From a virus, in IMG/VR virus record IMGVR_UViG_3300042905_000415, positions 1 through 36,670 of that record: a stretch of 36,670 nt of DNA. One strand, given 5' to 3'. Position numbers and translations under genes: made by a program. The notes below the pieces were generated by a model that did not search any database, was not told the origin of the DNA, and saw nothing but the letters and a program-made list of their open reading frames with translations. Shown one piece after another: positions 8,421-15,206 of this stretch (within the stretch, counting starts at the first letter, position 1; each line of letters begins with the position of its first letter).

Positions 8421-8532
8421 CTGTCTGCACCTCTGGGGTCAGTGTAGGAGTGGGCTCTGGCATAGAAAGAGAGGCCACCTCCGTAGAGGCAGCCTCACGA
8501 TCACGCAGTCGCCTAAAAGCGAACAGCCCCAT
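8338..8532 (-). CDS. Possible small overlapping gene between decoration and adaptor genes
   Basis: A 64-codon frame starts with an ATG that overlaps the stop of the upstream decoration-like gene as TGATG and extends 83 bases into the adaptor gene. The product would be MGLFAFRRLRDREAAS followed by a Pro/Thr/Glu-rich stretch and a basic tail. Without it there would be about 110 non-coding bases inside an otherwise gapless operon, which supports translation. The C-terminal third runs out of frame through the adaptor start, so its composition is constrained and uninformative. No family is recognised. Confidence 0.35.
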   Translation of the reverse strand: MGLFAFRRLRDREAASTEVASLSMPEPTPTLTPEVQTDGSSNRRNSGRRKRQQLPDAGASAGDH

Positions 8533-8933
8533 CAGACGCGCTTCAGCAGCACGGTGACGATCACACCAGCCAAGGTGGTGGTGGTGCCGGTGACATCCAG
8601 AGACAGGCGGTCGCCTGCATCCAGGGTCAGGTTGGCGGTGGTGCTGGTCAGAGCAGGAGCCTGCTCGGTCAGAGCAGTGCCCTTGAGGTTGATCTTGGTG
8701 GTGCCAAGCAGGTCATCACCAGCAGTGGCGGCCTCAGTGCCTTGGCAGCGACGAATCGTGCCAGTAACAGCGGAGCCATCATCGCCAGCAACGGCGTGCA
8801 CCTCACGGATTGCAACCACTTCGCACTTCACCGGAGCGGTGTAGAACTGCACATCAGCCACCGAGGAGGCGATGTAGTGGGTAGCAACCAGATACTGCTC
8901 GGTTGACAGTTCAAACTGGGAAGGTTGTGCCAT
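8532..8933 (-). CDS. Putative capsid decoration protein
   Basis: The 133-residue product is rich in Thr, Ala and Val and lacks long helices. Alternating strands such as CEVVAIREVHAVAG, TANLTLDAGDRLSLDV and LAGVIVTVLL suggest a jelly-roll or immunoglobulin-like fold. It lies 11 bases downstream of the major capsid gene, where many siphoviruses encode decoration or head-fibre-base proteins that stabilise the shell. No specific family is recognised, so the role is inferred from position and composition. A minor structural protein of another kind is the main alternative. Confidence 0.55.
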   Translation of the reverse strand: MAQPSQFELSTEQYLVATHYIASSVADVQFYTAPVKCEVVAIREVHAVAGDDGSAVTGTIRRCQGTEAATAGDDLLGTTKINLKGTALTEQAPALTSTTANLTLDAGDRLSLDVTGTTTTLAGVIVTVLLKRV

Positions 8934-8944
8934 GGTTAGTTACC

Positions 8945-9976
8945 TCAATCAAAGTTGGAGGTGTTGGTGGCGCGCACGATGCCGAGGTTCTTCAGCTCGT
9001 ACACCTTCGACCAGTTGCCGACGGTTTCCAGTTGAGCGCGGGTCGGGTTGGTGGTGGTCACGCCCCACTTAGCGCCAACGGGGTGGTAGCAGTAATGCAG
9101 GTCGATCGACATGGCATCGCTCTTGGCGAGGATGTCACGGTCGGTTTCGGTCTGCATTGCGAGCTGCTCACCGCTGGCCACTGCTCCTTGGGTGAAGAAG
9201 TAGGTGGCGTACTCGGTGGAGCTGCCGCTGCCGTCGGTTTGCACGTCGTCCGACACCAAAACCCTGAGACCCATGTATGTGGGGACTGTGGGATTGCCGT
9301 AAGCATTGGCAATGCTGCCGCCTACGAAGTCGGTGACGCTGGAGGTCAGACGTGCGTCGGTCTCGGTCACGTAGTCAATAGCGCGACGCTCAACCAGGTC
9401 GTAATAGACCTTGGAGTGCATGCACACAGCCGCCAGCTTGTCGCCTTGGTCGCCCAGCAGGCTGCGGGCTTCGGCAACGTGGCGGGGGCTCAGCGTGGTG
9501 GGGGTGTCGCCAGACTCGCCGTCAATGGTCAGGCCAAAGAAAGCAGCAGAGCTGGAAGTAGCGCCGAGGCTGCCGAACACACCGGCCAGGCAGGACAGCA
9601 GGTCCTTTTGACGCTGATTAGCAACGTAATCAGCGATCTTGGCGCCGATAGCAGCCATGGGGTCAGCGCCAGCAGCCAGGGCTGCCAAATCGCGGGCCTC
9701 AAAGGCGCGGCCACGGTGCAGGATCACGCCGACTTGCTTATCAGCGGTGATTTTGCCGGGGGTCAGGGAGGTGCTGTCGGTCAGCACTTCAAAGTCGCCG
9801 GACAGGTTGGCTTTCCAGAAGGGGACGTTGATAAAGTCACCACCCTCAGTTGCATTCAGCTCCGCCAGAGGCTGCACCACACCGGAAGCCAGGAAGGCAT
9901 CGCGCTGGGTGGTTTGCTCAATTAAATACGGAGTAAAGATTTCTGGGATGATGATGTCAGAGCGAAGAGTCGCCAT
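8945..9976 (-). CDS. Major capsid protein
   Basis: This 343-residue protein sits between the scaffold and decoration genes and has features of an HK97-fold coat protein. The N-terminal arm (TLRSDIIIPEIFTPYLIEQT) is followed by an extended loop (GGDFINVPFWKANLSGDFEVL). A spine helix region lies around ADPMAAIGAKIADYVANQRQKDLLSCLAG, and a P-domain follows (PRHVAEARSLLGDQGDKLAAVCMHSKVYYDL). A separate scaffold gene upstream means the coat lacks a cleaved delta domain. The 71 bases ahead of the ATG hold no clear ribosome site beyond a GAG, which is odd for a very abundant protein. Confidence 0.88.
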   Translation of the reverse strand: MATLRSDIIIPEIFTPYLIEQTTQRDAFLASGVVQPLAELNATEGGDFINVPFWKANLSGDFEVLTDSTSLTPGKITADKQVGVILHRGRAFEARDLAALAAGADPMAAIGAKIADYVANQRQKDLLSCLAGVFGSLGATSSSAAFFGLTIDGESGDTPTTLSPRHVAEARSLLGDQGDKLAAVCMHSKVYYDLVERRAIDYVTETDARLTSSVTDFVGGSIANAYGNPTVPTYMGLRVLVSDDVQTDGSGSSTEYATYFFTQGAVASGEQLAMQTETDRDILAKSDAMSIDLHYCYHPVGAKWGVTTTNPTRAQLETVGNWSKVYELKNLGIVRATNTSNFD

Positions 9977-10047
9977 GATTCATCTCGGGGGAATGGTTTA
10001 CGGTGTGGGCGCAGCCCAATGCACCAGCGCAGCCGGTTGCAAATAGC

Positions 10048-10719
10048 TTAGCGGTTAGCTGTTGCTTTCATGCGGTCATACAGGTCGCGGTCTGTACGAA
10101 ACAGCCGCGCCTGTTCGGTCAGGTTGAATGTATCCCTGTTGAACGGATTGGTCATCCCGGCAGGAATGCCTCCGGTGCTAGCCCCTGCTGATGGTGCACC
10201 ACTGCCCTGCGGCTTGGGTTGCTTTTGCATCCAGCTTGGTAGCGTCTTGGCCCATTCGCTAACGGGTGTGCGCTGGTAGCCATCGACCACCATGACAGTG
10301 CCGTCAGGGTCGCGCTCGATCTGATCGGCGCTCAACTTGGTCTTTAGCACCATGTCTGGATCATGCACGATGTCGGCCAATGCCGTCACGGCTGGCGCGA
10401 CGAGTTCCAGCTCACGCACGCGTGATTCAAGTTCAGCGATACGCTTGTCCTTTTCTGCTGTCGCCTCGCGGAACTGCGCTTCTAAGGCTTGCCGTGCCTC
10501 TTGGTATTTGCCTTGAGATTCAAGCTGCTGCTGCTCATAGTTGCGCTTGAACTCCAGCAGTTCATCGACGTTGACGCCATCGGGCAGCTTGGGCGCTTTG
10601 GATTTTGCTGCACGCAGCTCAGCAATCAGCTCTTGGTTTTTGCGCTCAAGTGCTTCAACACTGCGTTGCAAGTCAACCTCAGTAGCCGCAGGCTCCTGGG
10701 TTTGTGTTTCATCAGACAT
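10048..10719 (-). CDS. Capsid scaffolding protein
   Basis: The 223-residue product is highly charged and dominated by a coiled coil from about residue 15 to 110 (SVEALERKNQELIAELRAAK, ATAEKDKRIAELESRVRELE). A Gly/Ser/Pro-rich linker follows near 170-190, then a basic C-terminal helix. Coiled coil, linker and basic tail directly upstream of the coat gene is the usual scaffold architecture, in which the tail contacts coat subunits. No protease domain is apparent. The ATG is preceded by a small hairpin (AAGCC-TGC-GGCTT) rather than a ribosome site, so translation may be structure-controlled. Confidence 0.82.
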   Translation of the reverse strand: MSDETQTQEPAATEVDLQRSVEALERKNQELIAELRAAKSKAPKLPDGVNVDELLEFKRNYEQQQLESQGKYQEARQALEAQFREATAEKDKRIAELESRVRELELVAPAVTALADIVHDPDMVLKTKLSADQIERDPDGTVMVVDGYQRTPVSEWAKTLPSWMQKQPKPQGSGAPSAGASTGGIPAGMTNPFNRDTFNLTEQARLFRTDRDLYDRMKATANR

Positions 10720-10737
10720 GGATAAGCCGCAGGCTTA

Positions 10738-10756
10738 ATTACGCTGCCATCGTAAT
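10738..10756. repeat. Inverted repeat between divergent genes
   Basis: ATTACG and CGTAAT form perfect 6-base arms around a 7-base spacer (CTGCCAT). The site lies in the 45 bases separating the scaffold start from a plus-strand gene. A second small dyad (AAGCC-GCA-GGCTT, 10724-10736) adjoins it. Possible roles are an operator for the divergent pair or an RNA hairpin in the scaffold leader. I cannot tell which. Confidence 0.45.
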
Positions 10757-10764
10757 GGCGCGGT

Positions 10765-11037
10765 GTGATCGTGTCAAAGCGTGAATGGGACACACCTGTG
10801 CGGGAACCGTGGAACCCGCTGATAAAGCAGTGCCTTGATGCAGTGGACCGGCATGAGGAGCTGTACCGCAGCACCGGCAACGGATGGCACGCTGCCAAGG
10901 CACAAGACCTGCGGTGGTATGTGGCTGAACTAAAGGATTGGATTCACGCGCAGGAGCGTGTCACCACTTCGTCTTGTCCGCCCAGTACGCCGGGGACATC
11001 TTCCCACGGGCAATGTTACTGGCGTGCCTTGCTTTGA
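10765..11037 (+). CDS. Plus-strand protein of unknown function inside the minus-strand head operon
   Basis: A GTG-initiated frame encodes 90 residues. The first 64 look like a real soluble protein: a Trp-rich N terminus (SKREWDTPVREPWNPL), two helices (IKQCLDAVDRHEELYRST and AKAQDLRWYVAELKDWIHAQE) and balanced charge. The last 26 residues run antisense through the end of the next minus-strand gene and are low quality. It is divergent from the scaffold gene and the only plus-strand gene within about 20 kb. No ribosome site is obvious. I do not recognise the family; helix composition suggests a small helical protein. Chance coding is possible, but the amino-acid pattern is better than that of nearby antisense frames. 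Confidence 0.5.
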   Translation: MIVSKREWDTPVREPWNPLIKQCLDAVDRHEELYRSTGNGWHAAKAQDLRWYVAELKDWIHAQERVTTSSCPPSTPGTSSHGQCYWRALL

Positions 11038-11233
11038 ATGATGCCCGTCTGGCTTTGTCTGCTGCCGATTCTCCTTTTCGTGCTGGTGAGCCAGATACGC
11101 CCTGCTGACCGAACCTGATCAGCTTTACGGTCTCGCCTTCTTTGGCTAGCACCGCATGGGATTTGGTCGGGTGGTTTGGCGTGCGCTTGGGTTTGTTGTA
11201 CCCCTCAAACTGCTCGCCGCGATAGGTGATCAT
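10961..11233 (-). CDS. Conserved small basic phage protein (DUF6321-like)
   Basis: The 90-residue product begins [20 protein letters not shown]. It has the order of motifs I recall from a family often labelled DUF6321 in cyanophages and other marine phages: KSHAVLAKEGETVKLIRFG, a Gly/Ser/Pro turn, then RRASFKARHASNIARGKMSP and a terminal AYWADKTKW. It is strongly basic, with function unknown to me. The gene's last 77 bases overlap the convergent plus-strand gene. Its start overlaps the stop of the HVA1-like gene as ATGA, so it is part of the head operon. Confidence 0.8.
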   Translation of the reverse strand: MITYRGEQFEGYNKPKRTPNHPTKSHAVLAKEGETVKLIRFGQQGVSGSPARKGESAADKARRASFKARHASNIARGKMSPAYWADKTKW

Positions 11234-11451
11234 CGCCGTGGCGCGGGTTTTAGCTCTGACCGTTTCTTAATGACCGCGTTGCCGGTTGACTCAGATTTAA
11301 TCCGCACGATCGGGTCGTCCATGCTGCCGACGCGTGTGACGCTACCACCGCCTTGCGTTGGTATGGTCGCCCGCTCACCGCCAATGCTGGTGATCACACC
11401 AAAGGTGCGCGTGCCTTGGTAGTTCCAGCTAACCCGGTCACCGCGTTTCAT
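11230..11451 (-). CDS. HVA1/TUDOR-domain (DUF2945-like) small protein
   Basis: The 73-residue product fits the hypervirulence-associated TUDOR-like family (DUF2945): [19 protein letters not shown] at the start, a middle glycine-rich strand pair and an ending in KKRSELKPA. This is a small SH3-like barrel, and bacterial and phage members are common but unassigned. It is basic, and both its start and stop overlap neighbouring genes as ATGA, so it is translated as part of a compact trio of basic proteins. Binding to nucleic acid or protein is only a guess. Confidence 0.75.
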   Translation of the reverse strand: MKRGDRVSWNYQGTRTFGVITSIGGERATIPTQGGGSVTRVGSMDDPIVRIKSESTGNAVIKKRSELKPAPRR

Positions 11452-11594
11452 TTCTTTTTGCCCTTTGACTTGCGTGATTTGCCAGCTTTGGACAGCGCAA
11501 TAGCAACGGCTTGCTTTTGCGGCTTGCCTGCCTTCATCTCAGCCTTGATGTTGGCTGAAATGGTCTTTTGAGAGCTGCCTTTCTTAAGTGGCAT
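11448..11594 (-). CDS. 48-residue Lys-rich protein (DUF6496-like)
   Basis: A short frame encodes [20 protein letters not shown] followed by [19 protein letters not shown] and a Lys-rich tail. This pattern ([24 protein letters not shown]) is one I recall as DUF6496, found as a short module in many phages and bacteria. It is strongly basic. The stop overlaps the next start as ATGA. Function is unknown; a structural or nucleic-acid-contact role is plausible given its basic neighbours. Confidence 0.7.
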   Translation of the reverse strand: MPLKKGSSQKTISANIKAEMKAGKPQKQAVAIALSKAGKSRKSKGKKK

Positions 11595-11600
11595 GATCTG

Positions 11601-12071
11601 TCACTTCATCGCTGCTTTTTTGGCCTTGCGCGCTGCAGCCTGCTTAGGCTTCAGGCTCTCCTTGAAGGTCCTGGTTTCGGTGAAGCTGCCACCTTTGCGT
11701 GCCCGTGCCGACTTGCGCTTGCTTGCTGCCTTGGATTGGAAAGCGGCCTTAGCAGCACGACCCGCAGCGACTTGATTAGCTGCTGGCTTGGCGGCTGTAG
11801 AAGCCTTAGGCGCCTTGCCCTTTTTGCCGGTCAGGTTACTGGTTACACGAGTCAAGCCTGACTTAGCACCTGCAATCGCTCGCTTGGCAACCTTGCTGCC
11901 AGCGGCGGGGCTGTTGCCGCCAAACTCCTTCTCAACCGACCGCAGTTTGCTTGCAGCGTTCTTGTACTTAGCGCGAGCGGCTACGTTCTTCACGCTTTTG
12001 CCAATCTTGCCGCCACCGCCACCACTACCGGCAAACCTGCCGTTGGAGTCGCGTTTGTACGAGCGTGCCAT
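11601..12071 (-). CDS. Basic Ala/Lys-rich protein with MAR-x-Y-x-RD N-terminal tag
   Basis: This 156-residue protein is almost entirely Ala, Lys, Ser, Gly and Arg with very few acidic residues. It opens with MARSYKRDSNGRFAGSGGGG, closely similar to the first residues of the 433-residue protein at 16839-18140. The rest is histone-like low complexity (KKGKAPKASTAAKPAAN, AAARKAKKAAMK). It lies between the minor head protein and the small basic trio. A role in binding DNA within the head, or as a minor virion protein delivered by the shared tag, is inference. No enzymatic motif is visible. Confidence 0.7.
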   Translation of the reverse strand: MARSYKRDSNGRFAGSGGGGGKIGKSVKNVAARAKYKNAASKLRSVEKEFGGNSPAAGSKVAKRAIAGAKSGLTRVTSNLTGKKGKAPKASTAAKPAANQVAAGRAAKAAFQSKAASKRKSARARKGGSFTETRTFKESLKPKQAAARKAKKAAMK

Positions 12072-12092
12072 GGCGGTGTTGCGGTAGATACT

Positions 12093-13310
12093 TTAGTCTA
12101 CGGCTCCATATCTAGCGCGCAGGTTGTCAAGGGTTAGCTCTGACCCGTCATCACGCACCAGTTTTGCTAGCGCGTTCTGCGGTCCGTACTTTTGTGACAG
12201 CTTGTCAAAGTAGGCAACCTTGCCAGCGCCGAGCGCTTTTGCCTTGGTCGGCAGGTCTTGCTTGGCAAGCCACTGCCCGTAGGATTCATTTGCAGGCACC
12301 TGTCCCCCTGCGCTAGCGCGGGTGCCTGCTGGTGGCGGCGTAAACCCTAGTTCGTCGTAGTCAATGACCGGAATGGTCGTGCTGCGGCAGTTGAAGTGCT
12401 GCGGCGGTGTCGGGCCTTTGCCGTATTCAAACGTCTTACCGTCCAACGCCCGGCAGATTGCGCTGGTGCGGGTGTCCAGCGTAGCGACGTAACGGTATCG
12501 CTTGGTAATGTCTTGATTGGCCTCATACACCTGCTGACTGGCGCTGTTGGCCACCTGGTTAATGCTGGTGCGGACCAGGGTTAGCACTTGGCTATTGGTT
12601 ACAGAAGTCATTTCACCACCAGCGGCAATGATCTTTTGAAGTGTTTTGCTGATTCTTGGTGGTGCTTGGCCAAACACTAAACGTTGGCCGCTGCCTTCTA
12701 AGGTGCCGATCAACCGCTTGGCAATAGCTGGCGTCGGCTCACCGGTCAATAACCCTTGGCGTACCACCTGCGAGAACCGCTCTGCCTGATCGACGGCGAT
12801 GCCACGAAACGCTTTGCTGACCACCTCACCATTGGGAAGCGTGATCGTTGCGCCTTGGGCTGCGGTGAGGCTGAACGTTGCCGGTGCGCCTTGCACAGCA
12901 GCGAACAGGTCATCGCTAAGCGCCACCACATTGAGCTGTGTCGGGTCGGTCGTGACAACCGATTGCGCAAATTGCGGGCTGATCTCTACGGTGTTTACGG
13001 CGTCACGAGCGCCAGCCGGTAGCGCCTTGCGTAGCTGATTTGCCACGAACTCAGACTGCAGCTCAGCGATGCCTTGCAGCTCCCTAGCCGTCAGCTCGGT
13101 GCTGTCGCCTGCCCAGGTTGCAAGCGAGTCCTTAAGTTGCGCCAAAATGGCACGCAGCCTTGCAGCCTTGACCGGTGCGGCTAGGTCGTCGATCGTGCGT
13201 AGCTGGTTGACGCTGTCGATGATGATGTCGTTGTAAGCATTGATAATCCGCCGCGCAACGCTGTTGCTAAAGCGGTTCAGGTCAATGGCGTTGCGATATA
13301 ACGCTTCCAT
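12093..13310 (-). CDS. Minor head protein, SPP1 gp7 / Mu gpF-like
   Basis: The 405-residue protein carries a Phage_Mu_F type domain in about residues 235-330. It includes the helix LTLVRTSINQVANSASQQVY, the strand KRYRYVATLDTRTSAICRAL, and the Cys/His cluster PPQHFNCRSTTIPV. Such proteins associate with the portal and enter the head in small numbers; in SPP1, gp7 affects DNA ejection. The N-terminal half is helical and unlike others I can name. Its start overlaps the stop of the small gene upstream as TGATG. Position after the portal agrees with the call. Confidence 0.88.
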   Translation of the reverse strand: MEALYRNAIDLNRFSNSVARRIINAYNDIIIDSVNQLRTIDDLAAPVKAARLRAILAQLKDSLATWAGDSTELTARELQGIAELQSEFVANQLRKALPAGARDAVNTVEISPQFAQSVVTTDPTQLNVVALSDDLFAAVQGAPATFSLTAAQGATITLPNGEVVSKAFRGIAVDQAERFSQVVRQGLLTGEPTPAIAKRLIGTLEGSGQRLVFGQAPPRISKTLQKIIAAGGEMTSVTNSQVLTLVRTSINQVANSASQQVYEANQDITKRYRYVATLDTRTSAICRALDGKTFEYGKGPTPPQHFNCRSTTIPVIDYDELGFTPPPAGTRASAGGQVPANESYGQWLAKQDLPTKAKALGAGKVAYFDKLSQKYGPQNALAKLVRDDGSELTLDNLRARYGAVD

Positions 13311-13627
13311 CAGATGATGCCTAGGTCTTGCGGTTTGTATTCAGACCGGATGCTGACATTAGCGCCGCGCTTTAATGCACCCTGCACTGCTGCAGCGAAG
13401 GCGTCGTAACCGTTCTGGCCGTCTTCCATGATGCGCAGCTCGTCTACTTCATCAGCTTTGCCGTTTTTGTACCATGTCAGTCGTATCACCGCCAGCACTT
13501 CATCTGGCAGTTTGCAAATCGTGTAATCAAGCTCCTGCTTCCTGGGCTTCTTCGGCTCCATCCAGATCATCAGGTCCACCAGCCAGTCTGTCAGCTTGTC
13601 CAGCAGACGGTAGATCAAGCCCCGCAT
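13310..13627 (-). CDS. Unknown small protein overlapping the portal gene
   Basis: A 105-residue frame begins inside the last 101 bases of the portal gene, out of frame. A strong ribosome site (GGAGG at 13641-13637, nine bases before the ATG) supports this early start even though it deepens the overlap. The first 23 residues are an amphipathic, Trp/Leu-rich helix. From about residue 30 the protein is well-formed alpha/beta (YTICKLPDEVLAVIRLTWYK, DELRIMEDGQNGYDAFAAAV). No family is recognised. It could be a small portal-associated protein made by coupled translation. ATG codons at residues 20 and 23 would give a shorter product but have no ribosome site. Confidence 0.72.
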   Translation of the reverse strand: MRGLIYRLLDKLTDWLVDLMIWMEPKKPRKQELDYTICKLPDEVLAVIRLTWYKNGKADEVDELRIMEDGQNGYDAFAAAVQGALKRGANVSIRSEYKPQDLGII

Positions 13628-14972
13628 TGGATGTGGCCTCCAGCTCCTCGTCTACATCAAAGTTATCGCCCAGCACATCGCCTTCGGCAAGTTCGGTCAG
13701 CAGCGTTTCTTGGCTGATGGTGCCAGCGGTGTAGAGCGACAGCAGCGCAGCGATGTCCTGCGGCTCAAGACGTGCGCCAAGGAAATCGCGGTTGACGTAA
13801 GCGCTACCGGCAGCAGTGGCATTGCCGAGGTACTGCGCGTGCCACTGCAGGCAGTTGTCGATCATGTCCTGCATATTTTGCGCAATCACCATCATGGTGC
13901 TGTCGCCTTGGCTGCGGTCGATGCGTTTTGCCTCAGCGGTCTCGGCGCTTAGCTTTTGGCCTAGCACTGCCGACAGGCCTAGCTCGTTGATCTGCAACGC
14001 AAGCTGCTCAAGCCTGCGGAATTGCGCTTCAAAGCTACGACCAGCAGGCTCGATGTACTCGGCGCGGCCTTCGGCTGGGAATGCAATCGCTTCGCCAGGC
14101 CCTGCTGATACCTCTTCAGCGCTCGACGGGAACCCGTAAAACGCCAGCATCGGCACGGCGCTGATATGCAGTTGGTTGTCGAGGTCCGACTGCACTTGGT
14201 AGGTCTTAAGGTTCAGCTCTGCGATGTCCTCAAGCGGCGGGCGTGACTCCATAAAGCCATGCCGCTGTGCATAGGCAATGCTGAACGGGATCTGGCTAAG
14301 GCTGGTGCGGCCTTCATCGACGACGGTGAACTCACCACTGTCTTGCTTGCGGTGAATGCGGTACTCACCAGGCGTCAGCACACGGATCTGCTCGACAGCC
14401 TTCTCGCCAAACTCGCCATCTGGCACCGTGACCACCTCGGCCAGCCTGAGCTGCGTTAGCACCTGCCTGCCTTCTTGCGTCTCGGTGCGCCAGCCAAGGA
14501 TCTGCCGGGGTGTGTAGGTCACCCAATAGGGTCTACCCCCATTAGCAGGTGCATCCACCAATGTACCAATGTGGCCATACCTGACCATCTTGCGCGCTGC
14601 TTCATAAGTCCAAACATTGAGGTCATTGCCTTGCAGGTCTACATCGAACAGTTGCTCGCGGATCGCGTCGGCGGTGTCATCCAGCCTGACTGGTTTGCGG
14701 GTCAGCATCCCGGCCAGCATCCGCTCAAGGCGGATGTAATACGGCGGGCAAACGCTACGGGCTAGACGGTTGTCGTAGGACTCGTCCAGCTCGCGTGGTT
14801 CTTGCGGCAGATACCGGCGATGCTTTTTACGCATCCCATAAGTGCCTTGCAGTAGATCTTCAATCAGAATCCAATGCGGCTCTTGGGCGTACCAAGACGT
14901 ATTAGGGTCGTTGACTTTGGAGACGGTGCGCTGCGCTAGCGGCCGGTCATAAAAATTGAAGCCGGTGTACAC
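13527..14972 (-). CDS. Portal protein (DUF4055 type)
   Basis: This 481-residue protein has the features of the DUF4055 portal family: an N-terminal WxxIEDLLQGTYGMRKKHRRYLP segment, then YDNRLARSVCPPYYIRLERMLAGML, and a central RYGHIGTLVDAPANGGRPYWVTYTP strand. It also has LEDIAELNLKTYQVQSDLDN near residue 250, before the wing/stem region. The C terminus is acidic. The portal forms the dodecameric vertex ring through which DNA is packaged. It is encoded just after the large terminase, as usual. The start is a GTG at 14972, because no ATG in frame follows the preceding TAG. The last 101 bases also encode the start of the next gene. Confidence 0.9.
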   Translation of the reverse strand: MYTGFNFYDRPLAQRTVSKVNDPNTSWYAQEPHWILIEDLLQGTYGMRKKHRRYLPQEPRELDESYDNRLARSVCPPYYIRLERMLAGMLTRKPVRLDDTADAIREQLFDVDLQGNDLNVWTYEAARKMVRYGHIGTLVDAPANGGRPYWVTYTPRQILGWRTETQEGRQVLTQLRLAEVVTVPDGEFGEKAVEQIRVLTPGEYRIHRKQDSGEFTVVDEGRTSLSQIPFSIAYAQRHGFMESRPPLEDIAELNLKTYQVQSDLDNQLHISAVPMLAFYGFPSSAEEVSAGPGEAIAFPAEGRAEYIEPAGRSFEAQFRRLEQLALQINELGLSAVLGQKLSAETAEAKRIDRSQGDSTMMVIAQNMQDMIDNCLQWHAQYLGNATAAGSAYVNRDFLGARLEPQDIAALLSLYTAGTISQETLLTELAEGDVLGDNFDVDEELEATSNAGLDLPSAGQADRLAGGPDDLDGAEEAQEAGA

Positions 14973-15002
14973 AGCAGCACCGCCATTAACAGTGCCGTCA
15001 GT

Positions 15003-15134
15003 CTAAGGTTTCAGGTTCTGATGGCACGCGGGGTGGTTGTGGTGTGCCTTGTAGCCGCTGTCCTGACCAGCGACGTACACCATTGCCAGCAGCACGATGG
15101 CTGCAACGGCATTCATAAAGCGATTGTTGATCAT
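15003..15134 (-). CDS. Small single-span membrane protein between terminase and portal
   Basis: A frame starting at ATG 15134 encodes 43 residues: MINNRFMNAVAAIVLLAMVY, then VAGQDSGYKAHH and a short tail. Residues 8-23 form one hydrophobic segment, with a basic residue before it, so an N-in, C-out membrane protein is likely. Upstream in-frame starts would add up to about 25 residues, but with no ribosome site. The gap between TerL and portal would otherwise be about 230 bases, long for this operon. Function is unknown; a lysis-accessory role is possible, though the lysis genes lie elsewhere. Confidence 0.42.
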   Translation of the reverse strand: MINNRFMNAVAAIVLLAMVYVAGQDSGYKAHHNHPACHQNLKP

Positions 15135-15206
15135 GGTTGGAATGGTAAGGGATCGGCCTCGGCAGCCGTAAGCACAAGATACCACCTAGCGCCGCCGTGG
15201 TCAACC

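Noticed and set aside
8903-9925. 340-codon plus-strand frame opposite the major capsid gene
   Set aside because: Gly/Val/Ala/His/Gln-rich antisense reading of a biased coding strand; no domain pattern; the coat gene explains the region.
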